Source: Manihot esculenta
Taxonomy: Eukaryota > Streptophyta > Magnoliopsida > Malpighiales > Euphorbiaceae
Assembly: GCF_001659605.2 (NCBI RefSeq)
Contig: NC_035161.2
Span: forward strand, 25,901,691 to 25,965,690
Length of the DNA stretch: 64,000 bases
Direction of reading: 5' to 3'
The notes under the pieces are model-generated. The model had not been told where the DNA came from. It ran no database searches and saw only the letters and a program-made list of their open reading frames with translations. Position 1 is the first letter of the stretch. Every line of letters starts with the position of its first letter. A program made the position numbers and the translations under genes. This document shows, one piece after another, positions 45,054 through 57,009 of this stretch.

Positions 45054-48000
45054 CATCTAAGTGCAATGCTTCAAAGCAAATCTATATATATAATAAAGCT
45101 ATGCAAAGGGGAGACTATTTTAAGTGAATAGTGTGATGAGTAGATTATGTATTGGCAACCTCTCCGATACTTAATTGAGCAAGTGTGATGAGTAGATTAT
45201 GAAATTAATTGTTCGAGAGAATAGTATCACTAATTATAGAGATTATGAGCTCGTTATATAGTGTGATAGATACCGCTTGAATATGATATAAAATCTTAAA
45301 TAAGATAAAATATGAAATTCTGGTAGATAAAAATAGTATTATGATACTGTGATTAGTATTTTACCACTTTATTAAAATTATTGAGTCTCATATTTAATAT
45401 ATTTTAATATTAATCTATATCAATTATTCTAATTTAAAATCACAATTAAGGGAGTGTGGTATTAATTATATAGAATTGCATTTGGGCTTTTCATTGTTAA
45501 GTTTGGATCTATTGTTAAGTGTGGAATCTATTTAATACCTTAACAAATCTCGCAACACATAAATAATAAATTAAAATTAATTTAAATATTTAAAAATAAA
45601 AATACCACGCACTCACAAGTTTAGCCTGATAATAAGTGTATTTTAATAAATTTGAGAAATCTCATATTCATATTCTACTTTTCAATCCTCAATTTCCAAT
45701 TAAAAAAATAAATAAATAAAAATACTACTTTTTTCTGCACATACAAACCATACTTTTCTTAGAGTTAATTTTAAATTTGAATAAAATTTGTACAAATTTT
45801 TTAATTTAAAATTAAATTATAAAAATTAAAAAATTTGGATAAAATCACTATAACATATAAATATTTGATTTAATATTAATTAATTATTTTTTACCCGTGT
45901 TAAATAGGACTCATATTTAATAATGAAAAAACTATATATAATGTTATGTCATTAAAAGCATACTTCTCTAATTTTAATTTAGATTAAGATAAAATTTATA
46001 TAAAATTTTTTAATTTAAACTAATTTATTAAAATTAAAACATTTACATAAAATCCCCAAAATGGTTTAGATTTTTGAAGTCCCTTTGGTCTTTTATTGCT
46101 TTTATGTTTTTTTTTTTTTTTTTGGCTATCATGTAACGTTTGGCTAATTATCATGGGATACTTGCTAACCTAATTATTATATATAATAATAATTATTATT
46201 ATCTCTATATTGTTTAGTCTTCTACCTGTTATTTTTTTAGATTTTTTTAGATTTTTTTATTTTGTATAATGTTAGGCTAATTATTTTTTATAATCAGAGT
46301 TATATTTATATTATTTTGATCTTCTATTATAAAGTGTATATAATTCCTAGATTTTACCAAATTTTTTATTTTTATTTCTCTTTTAAATAAATTATTAATC
46401 ATTATTTAGTAATGATTAATAACTTGTCAATAACTATGTGCTTGATATTACTTGCTGCATATTTTAATTACATTATTAGTTGATCTGCAAGAGCTTTATT
46501 TAAATAAATTACCAAATTTTTACAGTAATTTAAAACTTTTTTATTTAATATATATTACCCTTCTATAATAAGGACACCTTCAAAGTGAATAATTTAACCC
46601 TAGGAGAAAGACATATATATTATTTGAATTGAACAAGAGAATAATTTAGATTAAAATGTAAATATAATTTTTTTTCTCATATATTTTTAATTTTTCCATT
46701 TACTTTTATACGCGATAGATGAATTTTCTCTCCATCATCCATTTCAAGTTTGTACTTTAAGATTTCTTTTTTTCTTTTAAACAATAAATATTCATTATAT
46801 AGAAAGTGCAAAGCGCAGCTACATCTCAGGTGAACATGAGATGCAATTTCAAATAATATAATATGATAGAATTGAGATTCAGCGGAGTGTTCAAATAAAG
46901 ACACCTGAATAGAGACTCGATTTAATGGGTTGACTGTCGATCCATGATCGATTCCATTATATTCTTCTATATTTGATTAAGGAATGAGACCTGTAATATA
47001 GAAAAAGACGATTAGGAGTCCATCGAAAATGTCCCGATAAAGACCCTTTGACGCTCAAATTAGATAAAATATTATATGAGATTTATTAATATAAAGAGAA
47101 AACAAATATTAAATTATTCAAAAGAATTTCAAGAGGGTTACCATTGTTAGGATTCTTTTGTGAGTATATGAGAGAGATTAACTTCTTAGAGAATTAGCCT
47201 CTGGAAGGGAAAAGAGTGAGAGAGAAAATTCATTTTTGGAGAGCTAGTCAACGGGAGAGTGAGAATCTGAAGCAAGGAGTTGGTTTAGGGATGCTTATAT
47301 CCTGATTTCTTGCCTTATATCCCATCAGATTGGATGGTAGTGTGTTGTGTCTAATATGTCAGGCGGCTAGACAGTCTTTTCGCAATTGTCTAATCAATAT
47401 ATAATTGGTTTGTCCACACTCTTTGGCAGGTGTGTCAGGCGGCTGGACAGTCTTTTCGCACGCGCAATTAATATCTCGGAGAAGTCTAGAGAAATCGACC
47501 ATCCCGTTGGAGGTCGACGCCTTGCTCTGATTTCATTAGGTTATGCCCGACTCATCTGACCTATTCAAAGGCAAGTTCCTTCTGGTTATTGAGATAGGTT
47601 ATTCTTATATTCAATTATCTCATTTGTGGTATGAGTCTTGAAGTGGTCGGCCAAATCATTCCGGATATTAATAAAGTCTGGGGAGCTGGAGGACTGATTT
47701 TTATATTCTATTAGTCAAGCTTTTTTACTAAGGGACTTCAGTGTTACAACCAACATTTAGCATCTTGCTTTCATCCAAGAATTTCAAAAAGAAAATTACC
47801 CAGGACAACAGTGGTGGGCCCTAGCCAATTTTATCACCAAAAGCGGCTTTATAATTCCCAAATTATTAAGGAATTAAAGTGTTATGCACCATAGAAAAAC
47901 ATATTAGAGCTTTAGCTTAATGGTTGAATTTTGCAGTCAAATTCCTTTATGCTTTTGCACTCAAAAACTAATCTCCGTCCGGTATAAAGAAACTTTTGCA
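45054..48000. other. A+T-rich spacer, with an LTR-like block at about 46920-47760
   Basis: 45054-46900 holds only low-complexity A+T sequence and short direct repeats (for example GTGTGATGAGTAGATTATG near 45131 and 45184). About 46920-47760 is less A+T-rich, ends in CAGTGTTACA, and carries two copies of TGTCAGGCGGCT.GACAGTC (47357 and 47429); its style is that of a decayed LTR, but no matching partner or target duplication was found. Nothing coding. Confidence 0.4.
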
Positions 48001-48211
48001 CCACTCCTTTATTTTTGAAAAAAATTCTCCAATATTCTCTTTCTATATAAGATTAACCATTCACTCTAATTTTTTTTTATCCCATCACTGTTTTTCTTAT
48101 ATTCACCAACTTAGTGAAATCTCAATTTTTTCTTTTCTCTCTCTAGATCGCTTTCTTTTTAGCTTAAACAATGAAAAAAAGAAAGAAAAAGGCATGAGTG
48201 GGCATGAATTT

Positions 48212-48468
48212 AAATTGTTAGAAAGTGATGATTTTGTTAGAATTTTTTAGCATTGTACACCTTTAGAATTTGAGCAAGGCTTATTTGGATTAAAGTCCAA
48301 TTCCATTTCGCTTTAGAAATAAGTTTTATGACATAAAATCAAAAAGCATTGGAGACTTATTTCTAAAGCGAAAATGGGAATTGAACTTAAATCCAAATAA
48401 ACCTTATTCAACTTTAGAGGTGTATAATGCTAAAAAATCTTAACAAAATCATCACTTTCTAACAATTT
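48212..48468. repeat. Long imperfect inverted repeat (two arms of about 112 bp, 32-bp loop)
   Basis: Left arm 48212-48323 and right arm 48356-48468 are reverse complements at about 90% of positions, including the long blocks AACAAAATCATCACTTTCTA and CTTATTTCTAAAGCGAAA. The loop is 'ttttatgacataaaatcaaaaagcattggaga'. Upstream is a TATA-like CTATATAAG near 48043 and a pyrimidine-rich stretch ending TCTCTCTCTAG near 48145. It may be a fold-back transposon remnant or a young hairpin RNA locus; the sequence alone does not decide. Confidence 0.85.
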
Positions 48469-49349
48469 CAATTACTTTTGTTCATTTTTGAAATGGATTC
48501 AAGCATTGATGCTGAATTCGAATCTAAATATGATAATTTTTACAAATACTATATTCGTTTATATTTTTATTACAATACAAAAAATATATCATTTAGCAAG
48601 AGAAAAAAAAATTATATATGAGTTTATTTGTTGATAGATATAAGAATAGGTGTACAATTTGTCTAATTTATTTCATTTTTGGTAGTTCTTGAATTTTAGA
48701 TTATATTTGCCATTTATGTGCATTAATTTTTTATTTTCAAAATTTTTAATAAAAAATTTCCTGTCCTACCAATGGTAATTAATTATTTAATTTAATTTTA
48801 ATAAAATAATTCTTCCATAATATTAAAATTATTTATTTTTAAAAATATTCATTAAATACTCATTTATTGCTTTTCTTAAATCTAAAGACTTTTATTGTTA
48901 TTAATTATTTATAACTCGCGTTATTTTTACTCGTTATTATTAAGTTTTCGTATATATTTTTATTTTTAATTTTTAATTTTTAAATATTTACTTTTTTTCA
49001 TAAAAATAAAATTAAAAGTAAAACGATTTGTATATAAAAAAAAATCTTAAAAATTATAAAATCAATATTATAACTATCATTTGATAAACACATGACTCCA
49101 AACATGAGAATCACATAGTTTATTTAATATATTATATATATATAATTCAAATAAAGTGTTTCAAATATCATGGTAAGTGTATTTGAGTAAAATCTGAGAG
49201 GTCTCAGTATTAGGTTCTACTCCCCCAATCCCCATTTCAGAAAAAAAAAATACATATTTAATATAAAATTTATATAATTATTACATTTTTAATTTTGAAT
49301 TATAATAAAACTTTTAGTATAAATTTAAAATTATTATAAAAATTACTAT
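48469..49349. other. A+T-rich spacer
   Basis: No gene. A short plus-strand frame near 48493 (MDSSIDAEFESKYDNFYKYY...) has a FAR1/MULE-like flavour but is only about 40 codons long. The rest is low-complexity A+T. Confidence 0.35.
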
Positions 49350-49870
49350 TGCTCTGGAATTAGCAGGAATTAAAACTGAGTGGTTAAGAAATTTCTTAGC
49401 AAATATTCCATTAGCAATAAAACCAACATCATCTGTATTAATGCATTGTGATTGCCAAGTAGCAAATAGTTATTGCAAAAAAAAAAATTAATAGTAAAAA
49501 TAGATATTCATCTAAGACATAATGTTATTAAGTAGCTATTGAAAGATGAAACTATTTTCATTAATTGTGTGAAGTTAAAAGTCAATTTGGCCGATCTTCT
49601 AACTAAACCTTTAGGGAGAAAACTAATAAATGAAACATCGAGGAGAATGAGACATGAGCCAATTTGAAATTAACAGTGATAGGAATTATTTTGTGATTGG
49701 AGATCTTATAAAAAATGTTCATATAGGTAATAACAAGTCACTTATTAATTCTACTAGCACTATTTATCGTTGTAGTTTTCTATTGTGTGAGAAGTGCTAG
49801 ACTGTATTAATGAAAGAATGAGCTAAAAGCTCTTAATGATATTCATATCTCTTATGGATGATATATAATG
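49350..49870 (+). pseudogene. Decayed Copia 3' end (RNase H C-terminus)
   Basis: Plus-strand fragments WLRNFLANIPLAIKPTSSV, MHCDCQVANSYCKK, DIHLRHNVIK and VNLADLLTKPLGRKLINETS are the C-terminal part of a Copia RNase H, with several stops and frame breaks. It is unrelated to the two other Copia elements in the window. No LTR could be outlined. Confidence 0.8.
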
Positions 49871-50985
49871 ACGCACGGTTTGTTTAGCACAAAACAGCGT
49901 TAACAGTAAGAATTGTGGAGTGTAATGTGATTGATGAGATTTTAGCCTATAGAATTTTTGATTTATAGAAACAAAAATTTCATCAGTTACTCTATATATT
50001 AAGTTTATTAATATAGGGCTAATTCATAGTCCTAAAAACACAAGATTTGAGATATATACACTAAATTTTTAAACACAACAAAGAAAAATCTTTTAAAATA
50101 TATGAGGAATTATTGTAAAATTTTATATTTCAAAAGTTTTTGTTCCACATAGGTAAGATACAAACTCTTCTTTTGGTTTATAAATGGTTTTTTATTATTG
50201 GGTTTATAAAGAGCAAGTAAGAGGAGCAAGACTCACGCGCATGGATTTCAATCGAAAAATCAATTTCATTTTAAATCCATCGATTCGTCCCCTGCGTATG
50301 CAAATAAATAGAGCTGCGAAATTTTTATTTTTTATTTTTTTAATTTTTTAAACCTTATCTGCAAATGTCTCTCTATTCTCTTTATCTTTTTGTGTTTTGC
50401 TAGGTTATATTAATAAAAACTTGTTCTGATCCTAAATTGCTTCAGAAGAGTTTGTTTAATCCTAGTAAATTACCAAATAATCCTTGACAGTGCAACGCAC
50501 AACTCAGACTACGTTCTCCTATTTTCATTTATAACAATGACGGTGTAAAAAAAATGAATAATAATTTTGGACAACAAAAAAAAAAGAATAAAAATTATAG
50601 GATAGGGAGTAACTATAAGCCCTTAAAATGAGTAAATATAGTTTCTTATCAATTAGATTAGTTGTCTTTCAACTATCGATTGCACTATGTGTGTGAAAAT
50701 TACAAAATGAGAGTGGAGTTAGGTCCCTTCCTGTTTGGAAGTAGGTTTCTCTAAATCCACTGAGATCCCTTGTTAATTTGCATAAAGAATCTTAGAAGTT
50801 GCGGCCTAATAAAGTCTCTATCTAACATTGATTCTGTGCTAAAATATTTTTCAACGAGAGTTTAGGCAAAAGTATTTTTCAAAGTAGGATGTAAAGTATA
50901 CATTAGCATATTTAAGCAAGTATTAGTGGCAGTATTTCTATTGGTGTTTTACATTCCAAAATTGTGGATTCAAATTTATGTACTA
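49871..50985. other. Spacer without recognisable genes
   Basis: Low to medium A+T sequence; possibly the 3' untranslated part of the decayed Copia at first, then nothing recognisable. Confidence 0.35.
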
Positions 50986-51423
50986 GGTTTACGAATATAT
51001 TAGAATAAAAAAATGGATAAATTAGCTTTAAAAGCAATCCTAGCAACCAATTAACAACCAATTTAGTGATCAATAATCCACAATCAGCGATCAAATTATA
51101 AATAACAATACAAATCTTTTTCGATTTTACTATCGATTCGCGACAAAATAGCAATCAAAGATAGCATTTATCTTTCATATAGTGATCACATTGCGACCAA
51201 TTTACCTACCAATTAGCGATCAATTTGCGATCATAATTTCTGATGGTAGATTTATTCTAGCAGCGAATCAACAACCAAGTCTTGGTTGCTAATTAGCGAC
51301 CAAACATCAATTGGTCACTAAATATTTAGTGATTGGCCAATACCGACCATTCTATTTTAGTTGCTAAATGGTCGCTATTACATGACCAAAATTTTTCTCG
51401 CTATTTCATAATTTTTTGTAGTG
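50986..51423 (-). mobile_element. CACTA (En/Spm-like) terminus with subterminal repeats
   Basis: The right end read on the minus strand begins CACTACAAAAAATTATGA, the CACTA terminal signature. Inside it are many short words in both orientations (GCGACCAA, TAGCGACC, GCGATCAA, TTGGTCGCTAA-like), as in the subterminal binding regions of CACTA elements. The opposite CACTA end and a transposase were not found, so it is a truncated or non-autonomous copy. Confidence 0.7.
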
Positions 51424-53267
51424 GAAGACTTTTTCTCTGTGTTGTGAGAGTTCTCTGGTGCAGGCCTCATCTTCTATTGAACTTCACAGCCATTGCATGA
51501 AGTGGTTTTTGTTCCTCCTCACCCAAGTGAAGCTATAATTTTTTGTTGATTTTATTGGTTCTTAGCAGATTGGTTTCATTGAGAGGAAGTTGTTTTTATT
51601 CCTACCTTCTTGTTGTTTTCTCATTGCTTCTATAGGTGGAGCTGCCTTTGATTTCGACTGATTTATTGCACGCAAGTGAAATGAAGGTGGGAGAGTTTGC
51701 GTGACCAACAATAGTGACTCCTTTCTCCCGCATAATGTTTGTTTAGAGACTGCTCCTTGCCCAAATAGTAGAATCCAGTCCGATTGTGGAAGTTGTCACT
51801 TTCCTTTCATTCCAATATCTAGTTTCTCATCGTCTTTTTATCGATTTGCTTCTGTATTTTCTTAGTTTTTGTGTTCTTGACTTTACTTTGGTGATTAATG
51901 AATGTGCCTTTGTTCTTCAGTCTATTTACTAAGGCTTTTCAACCATTGTTAAGAGCGGAAATCACTCAATTTGATGTAGCCAGGCAGCGGTCAAAGGCTT
52001 TAGAGGTTGAAGAAGTATATATATTCTGATCGAGTCAGCTTCAAGTCTTTTGAATTTGGATAAGGGTCTTTAGAGTTAATAGTTTAATAGGTATTTTATG
52101 TCTGGTCTCTAAGAAATCTTTTGTTGATTTTCTTTTATGGGTTTTATTTATTGTGTTGTTTATGTATTTCCTTTTCTATCCAATGAATTATCTTTATTTA
52201 TCCAAAAAAAAAAATAATCAATAGAACATGAAATGGCGTAGGGTTTTGAAGAGTGTCCCGAAGAATTTTGTATTCCAATCTTGTAATTATTTTAAGTTTA
52301 ATTTAGGTGCTGACTCGGTACTTCAATTAGGACCTAATAGAGCAATTCTCGGTGGATTTTTAATTATATTCAAGTTCAAAGAGTATTATTTTCAGAAAAT
52401 ATAGATCCACTTGGTGCATTATTTTGGACATTCTCCCTTTATATATATTATGCCTAAATAAGAAGGTTTGATTACATATTAATTTTAATTATTTAAAATA
52501 AAGATAAAAAAATTACTTTTTAATCTTTAAATTTAGACAAACTTAATAAAAAGATATTTATCTTTTTATTTTTAGAATCAAATATTTTAATAATACTTGA
52601 TGGAATGGTAAAAGTGATTTAACATTGAGACAAAAAATTGGAGAGTTTTTTTTTTTTTTTTCACCGCATTTCTGAACCAAACTTCATTAGAGAACTCGGC
52701 TTCAAGCCCCAACTACAGCAGATCTTACCACCACCTCAATTGCTCGCGTTCTTCTCTGTTTGATACGCTAGAGCAAGGAGCGGACTAAGGTAAAAGGGAC
52801 TCAGATACGGGAAGATAAAGTTTAGGATTTTTTTGAATCATGCAAACATGATTTGGGGAGAAAAAAAAAATTTAGGAATTTGAAGAGTAAAAATACTTTT
52901 AGATACCTCAAGGACAAAAAAATAATTTATTGAAAATAAAACTTCTCACGGACAATTTTGAGTAACAATTTTTCTTTTTCTTTCACACGCAATTGTAGCC
53001 AAAAAGCCCGATGCATAAGCTATTTTCTTCACGCGACTGCAACCAATGTAGGAAATGAGACGACGAAGAAAGACCATAAATGAACAGACTACTAGATCTT
53101 CTACATATAAAAGCACTCAGATTCCTAATTTAATAAAAAATAATACATGAAAGAGTACGGAAAATACATTAGGATTAACTTCAATGCATCCCTTCATGAT
53201 GCTTATTCACAATAATATCCTTAGATTAATTACATTCCATATCTAATTGAGACTCTGCATTCAGCAC
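51424..53267. other. Spacer: unassigned block with A tail, then GPX downstream region
   Basis: 51424-52215 is less A+T-rich and ends in 'ccaatgaattatctttatttatcc' followed by ten A, like the tail of a retroposed sequence, but no protein motif was identified. 52216-53267 is mixed A+T sequence and the 3' flank of the GPX gene (minus strand). Confidence 0.4.
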
Positions 53268-54950
53268 TCATGCAATCCCCAGCAGTTTCTTCACATCTTT
53301 CTGCAAAAGATATTATCATCAACCATGATCAATCTCAGTTTATCATACATCTACAGTCTCAATATCATAGTAGAAAAATAGGAGTTTTATAGCATAAAAG
53401 GCCATTCACCTCGATGCTGAGTGGGGATGTGGTAGGGGCATAACGGTCAACAACATTACCATCTTTATCAACCAGGAACTTGGAAAAGTTCCATTTGATG
53501 CTGTCCCCGAAAATACCACCTTTGCTAGACTTCAAGAACTTGTAAAGAGGAGCAGCATTGTTTCCGTTCACATCAATCTACCAACAGTAGCAGCCAAGAA
53601 TTAACCAAAATTTCAACATAGTTTGCCAAGCTCTACGATTATATGTTCTAAGTTCAGGATGTAGAGAGCAAGTACAAATGGAACCAAAAGACAATTGTGG
53701 AGCAATTCAGATTTCAGGTATTACCTTGTCAAATATTGGATACTCAGCCTTGAAGCGAGTACAAGCAAACTCCACAATCTCTTCATTAGTCCCTGGCTCC
53801 TGAGATCCAAACTGATTACAGGGGAAAGCCAGAATCTCAAAGCCTGTATTAGTTTAAAAGCAAGTAATTAACATGAAAGAGGCTTCACAACAGCAAAATG
53901 ATAATTACTCAGTGAAGATTGACCATACTCGAGCAATTTCATACCCCTAACAATGAATTAAACAAAGAACCAATAAGAAGTAAAAAGATAGAACACCATC
54001 CCAGAACAAATGTTAGATCACGATGAATATGCTATGCAATCATATAAACAGTAACCCCACAAAAGATAATTTATTTAAACAAACCTTGATCCTTGTACTT
54101 CTGGTATAACTGAGTCAGCTCAGTGTAGTTCGAATTAGTCAGGCCACTGCATCAACAAAATAGATGTCTAGTAATCAGAGTCCCAACCTCAAACATGAGC
54201 TGTGGAACAGAAAAAGAATCGCAGGGGGGCTGCATCCTACTGCATGGGATGACTTCAACAATTGTAAAATCAGTGAAAGAAGCTAAGCTAAAACAGGTGA
54301 AGTCAATCTCTTCCCTTATTTTAATAATTGGACATTGTGAAAGCAACACCTAGCATCCTATACACTTACACAGAAAGAAAAGAGTGGAAATGAATACCAT
54401 TGGGAAGCAACATTAACAATCAAGAGAACCTTCCCCTTGTAAATGCTGAGATCAACATCGTTTCCCCTGGCATCCTGCACAGGAAAAAACAAACCAAAGC
54501 ATAAAGAACTGCTCACAAATAAATTCAACATATCCAGTTACCGCTAGTTCACGATTGAAAAAAGAAAAATTAACTAGAAATGGAAGGTTTGATAGGACTG
54601 TAGATTATGTGAATCCTTACATCTAAGAACATGAGCAGAAACGCAATTGAACACTAATAGACTGATTGGAAACTAGAGACTCCCAATTCACCTTAAAGAG
54701 AAATCATTTTGGCATCAATCGCTTAATTAGAAAATAAATATTATCTGCGTTCTCAGAAAACCTAAAACCCATGACTTCAAATAAGAAAATCCATCCTGGG
54801 CACAAATCCAATACCTCAAAATCGAAGTCCAAAGAATGATTTTAAAAATGAAAATTGTCATAAACAAAACCAGAACAAGTAGAAAAATTAAAATAAAATT
54901 ACCTTAACAGCGAAGTCATGGACTGATTTAGGTTGGGATTGGCTAGCCAT
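53268..54950 (-). CDS. GPX: Glutathione peroxidase (thioredoxin-dependent plant type), six exons
   Basis: Exons on the minus strand: 54950-54903, 54474-54398, 54146-54085, 53843-53725, 53577-53410, 53300-53268; total 507 nt, 168 residues. It reduces H2O2 and lipid hydroperoxides; plant enzymes of this family use Cys rather than selenocysteine and are mostly regenerated by thioredoxin. Catalytic residues visible: Cys42 in NVASQCGLTNSNY (its codon is split by intron 2), Gln77 in FGSQEPG, and Trp131-Asn132 in IKWNFSKF. Cys71 (FPCNQF) and Cys90 (FACTRF) are the other conserved cysteines, Cys90 being the usual resolving partner. There is no transit peptide ([16 protein letters not shown]), so a cytosolic isoform is likely. 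It ends [10 protein letters not shown]. All splice sites are GT-AG; length is normal. Confidence 0.96.
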
Positions 54951-56266
54951 TGTGTATGATCAAATCTCAAAGAACACAGCGCAGGCCTTGAATCTCCTGT
55001 GTGATGAAGTAAGAAAACAAATGAACTGATGAATTACGAAGAAAACGCAACAGTGTTTAAATAGAAGGATATGATAGCTTACAAAAGAAGAGAAGCATAT
55101 GAAGATGCTACGCAGACGGAGTCCAAGAAGAACACAGAAACCATTCAGACAATGAAAAAATGGGCCCCACATATATTGAATTGTTGGAAGGATTAATGTA
55201 AGCTCTCTAATTTTTTTTTTCAAAAATTTATTAGTTAATTTTTATTTTAAAATTACCAGATTAAAACGTTTTTATATTTTATTTTATAAAATTAAAGTTT
55301 TTAATTATTTTATTAAAAAATTGATAATTAATTTATTTTAATTTTAATAAAATATTAAATAATATTAACATCTAAAATTATAAATTAAATAATATATATA
55401 ATTAAAATTATAAAATTAAATAATATACAACTAAACATTTAATAGTTTTTTTTTAAATTAAAAAGTTAAATTTTATAAAAATATTTTAATTAAAAATTTT
55501 CAAATGAAGAGGAAGTAATTAATTTCATAATAATTTAAAATTTTGATAATGATTTACTTTAAACGATTTTATTACAGTAATCGGTGCATTTTTCTTTATT
55601 TCTTACTTTTCATCATTTATAATTTTAAAAATAATTTTTTTAAGTAAAATGCACGAATATGTAATATACTAAATTTACTATATAATTTGCTATAGTACAT
55701 GTATTTATTAATTATTTAATTTTATAAAACCAATTAAAACTTTTTTAAGTTTTATAAAATTAAACTTTTCTGAAAGCATTTAAGCTCTGAATATTTTAAT
55801 AAAAATATTAATTAACTTATTTTTATTTTAAATATTTATATTATTTAAATTTTATAATTTCAATATTCATACTAATTAATTAATTTATTTATGCAGTATT
55901 AAAAAATAATTAAATAATTAAACTTGATAAATATAAAAATTTAATAACAATAATAATAATTGTGATGAACAGAAATCTTGGATGTTCACCAGTAGTTAAT
56001 AGCTATCGTGGGTACAGGAATTGGGTAGATAATGAATCAACGCGTGGCGGAAAAAGAAAAGCACACGTGGGAAAAACGTGTCCGATTGCTTCATCGGAAA
56101 TGATAACTCATCGCTTCCGTCATCCGCCCATCCGGCCATTCCTGCACTCCATACTGCCCTTTTAAACAATACGACAATTTGACCAAAAAAAATAATAGAA
56201 TACGACAAGCTGTAATTATCCGTGTAATTTAAATTAATTTTGAAAAACGAAAATGAATGTTGAAAG
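54951..56266. promoter_or_regulatory. GPX upstream region
   Basis: On the minus strand, a GGGGCCCA site (55161-55168 region, TGGGCCCC on plus) lies about 215 bp before the GPX ATG; such GGCCCA words (TCP/site II) are frequent in housekeeping promoters. Then comes A+T-rich spacer (55200-55950). At 56061-56082 there is a pair of ACGT elements, GCACACGTGG and AACGTGTCC, of the G-box/ABRE type in a GC-richer stretch. Which gene they serve, if any, is unknown. Confidence 0.35.
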
Positions 56267-56277
56267 TCGTGATGCAA

Positions 56278-56998
56278 ACAAAAAAGGTGGACCCTTGATG
56301 TTCCTATTATGGCATATTTAGAAAGGGCGTAATGCTCATCAGTTTAACTGAAGTCGTTGATCCGCACCAAATTATTTCAAATGCTTGGTCCCATCTAGAG
56401 GATTTTTCTGCTGTCAATGTCTTGATTCTTGGTGAGCTTTCTCCTCATGAGGTTACACAAACAACTGATGATGCCTGGTCTTCACCTCCTCCTAACACTG
56501 AAAATTAACTTTGATGCTGCGATGAATTGCAAAGATCATAAAGGCGATACAGCTGTTATCGCTCGGGATTATATGGGCAAAGTAGTTGATTGGAACTGTA
56601 GGATAATCCCTGGTATACAAGATCCGCTTGTCCTTGAAGCCATTCCTTGCAGAGATGCTATTATGTTGACTATCAACAGGAAGTTTACTCGTGTATTCAT
56701 CGATGGTGATTCCTTGATGGTGATCCGTGCTATTCATGGTCACAATAGTCCTTTATCCATACAAGGTCTGATCAAGGATATTTTTATTTTGTCCTCTAAC
56801 TTCTCGCTTATCTGCTTTCGACATGTACGCAGGAATAGAAATCACGCTGCAAATACTCTAGCTTCCAAGGCCATCCGTGATCCTGTATTTCTTTATAATA
56901 GATTGGCTCAATTGCTGTTTGTATTGTGCTCCTTGCCCCCTTGATTTACTATCTAATGAAAGCTCTCTTCGATAAAAAAAAAAATAAATAAAAAAAAA
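56278..56998 (+). mobile_element. 5'-truncated LINE insertion with poly(A) tail
   Basis: Flanked by exact 11-bp copies TCGTGATGCAA (56267-56277 and 56999-57009), with an A-rich tail at 56971-56998. The insert encodes an RNase H-like terminal domain (INFDAAMNCKDHKGDTAVIA, VLEAIPCRDAIML, VFIDGDSLMVIRAIHGHNSP, RHVRRNRNHAANTLASKA) in a frame of 171 codons ending at 56944. It is the 3' end of a LINE of the RNase H-bearing plant L1 type, related to the degraded one at 29987-32057. Confidence 0.93.
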
Positions 56999-57009
56999 TC
57001 GTGATGCAA

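Noticed and set aside
46920..47760. Complete LTR retrotransposon
   Set aside because: Only one LTR-like block with two internal repeats was seen; no second copy, no target duplicates and no coding remnants. Kept only as a spacer note.
54390..54420. GPX catalytic cysteine seemingly replaced by Trp (NVASQW)
   Set aside because: The codon is split by intron 2; joining 54398 to 54146 gives TGT (Cys42).
55996..56277. 93-codon minus-strand frame and a possible gene at 55960-56165
   Set aside because: No recognisable domain, and both frames overlap on opposite strands in a region that looks regulatory.
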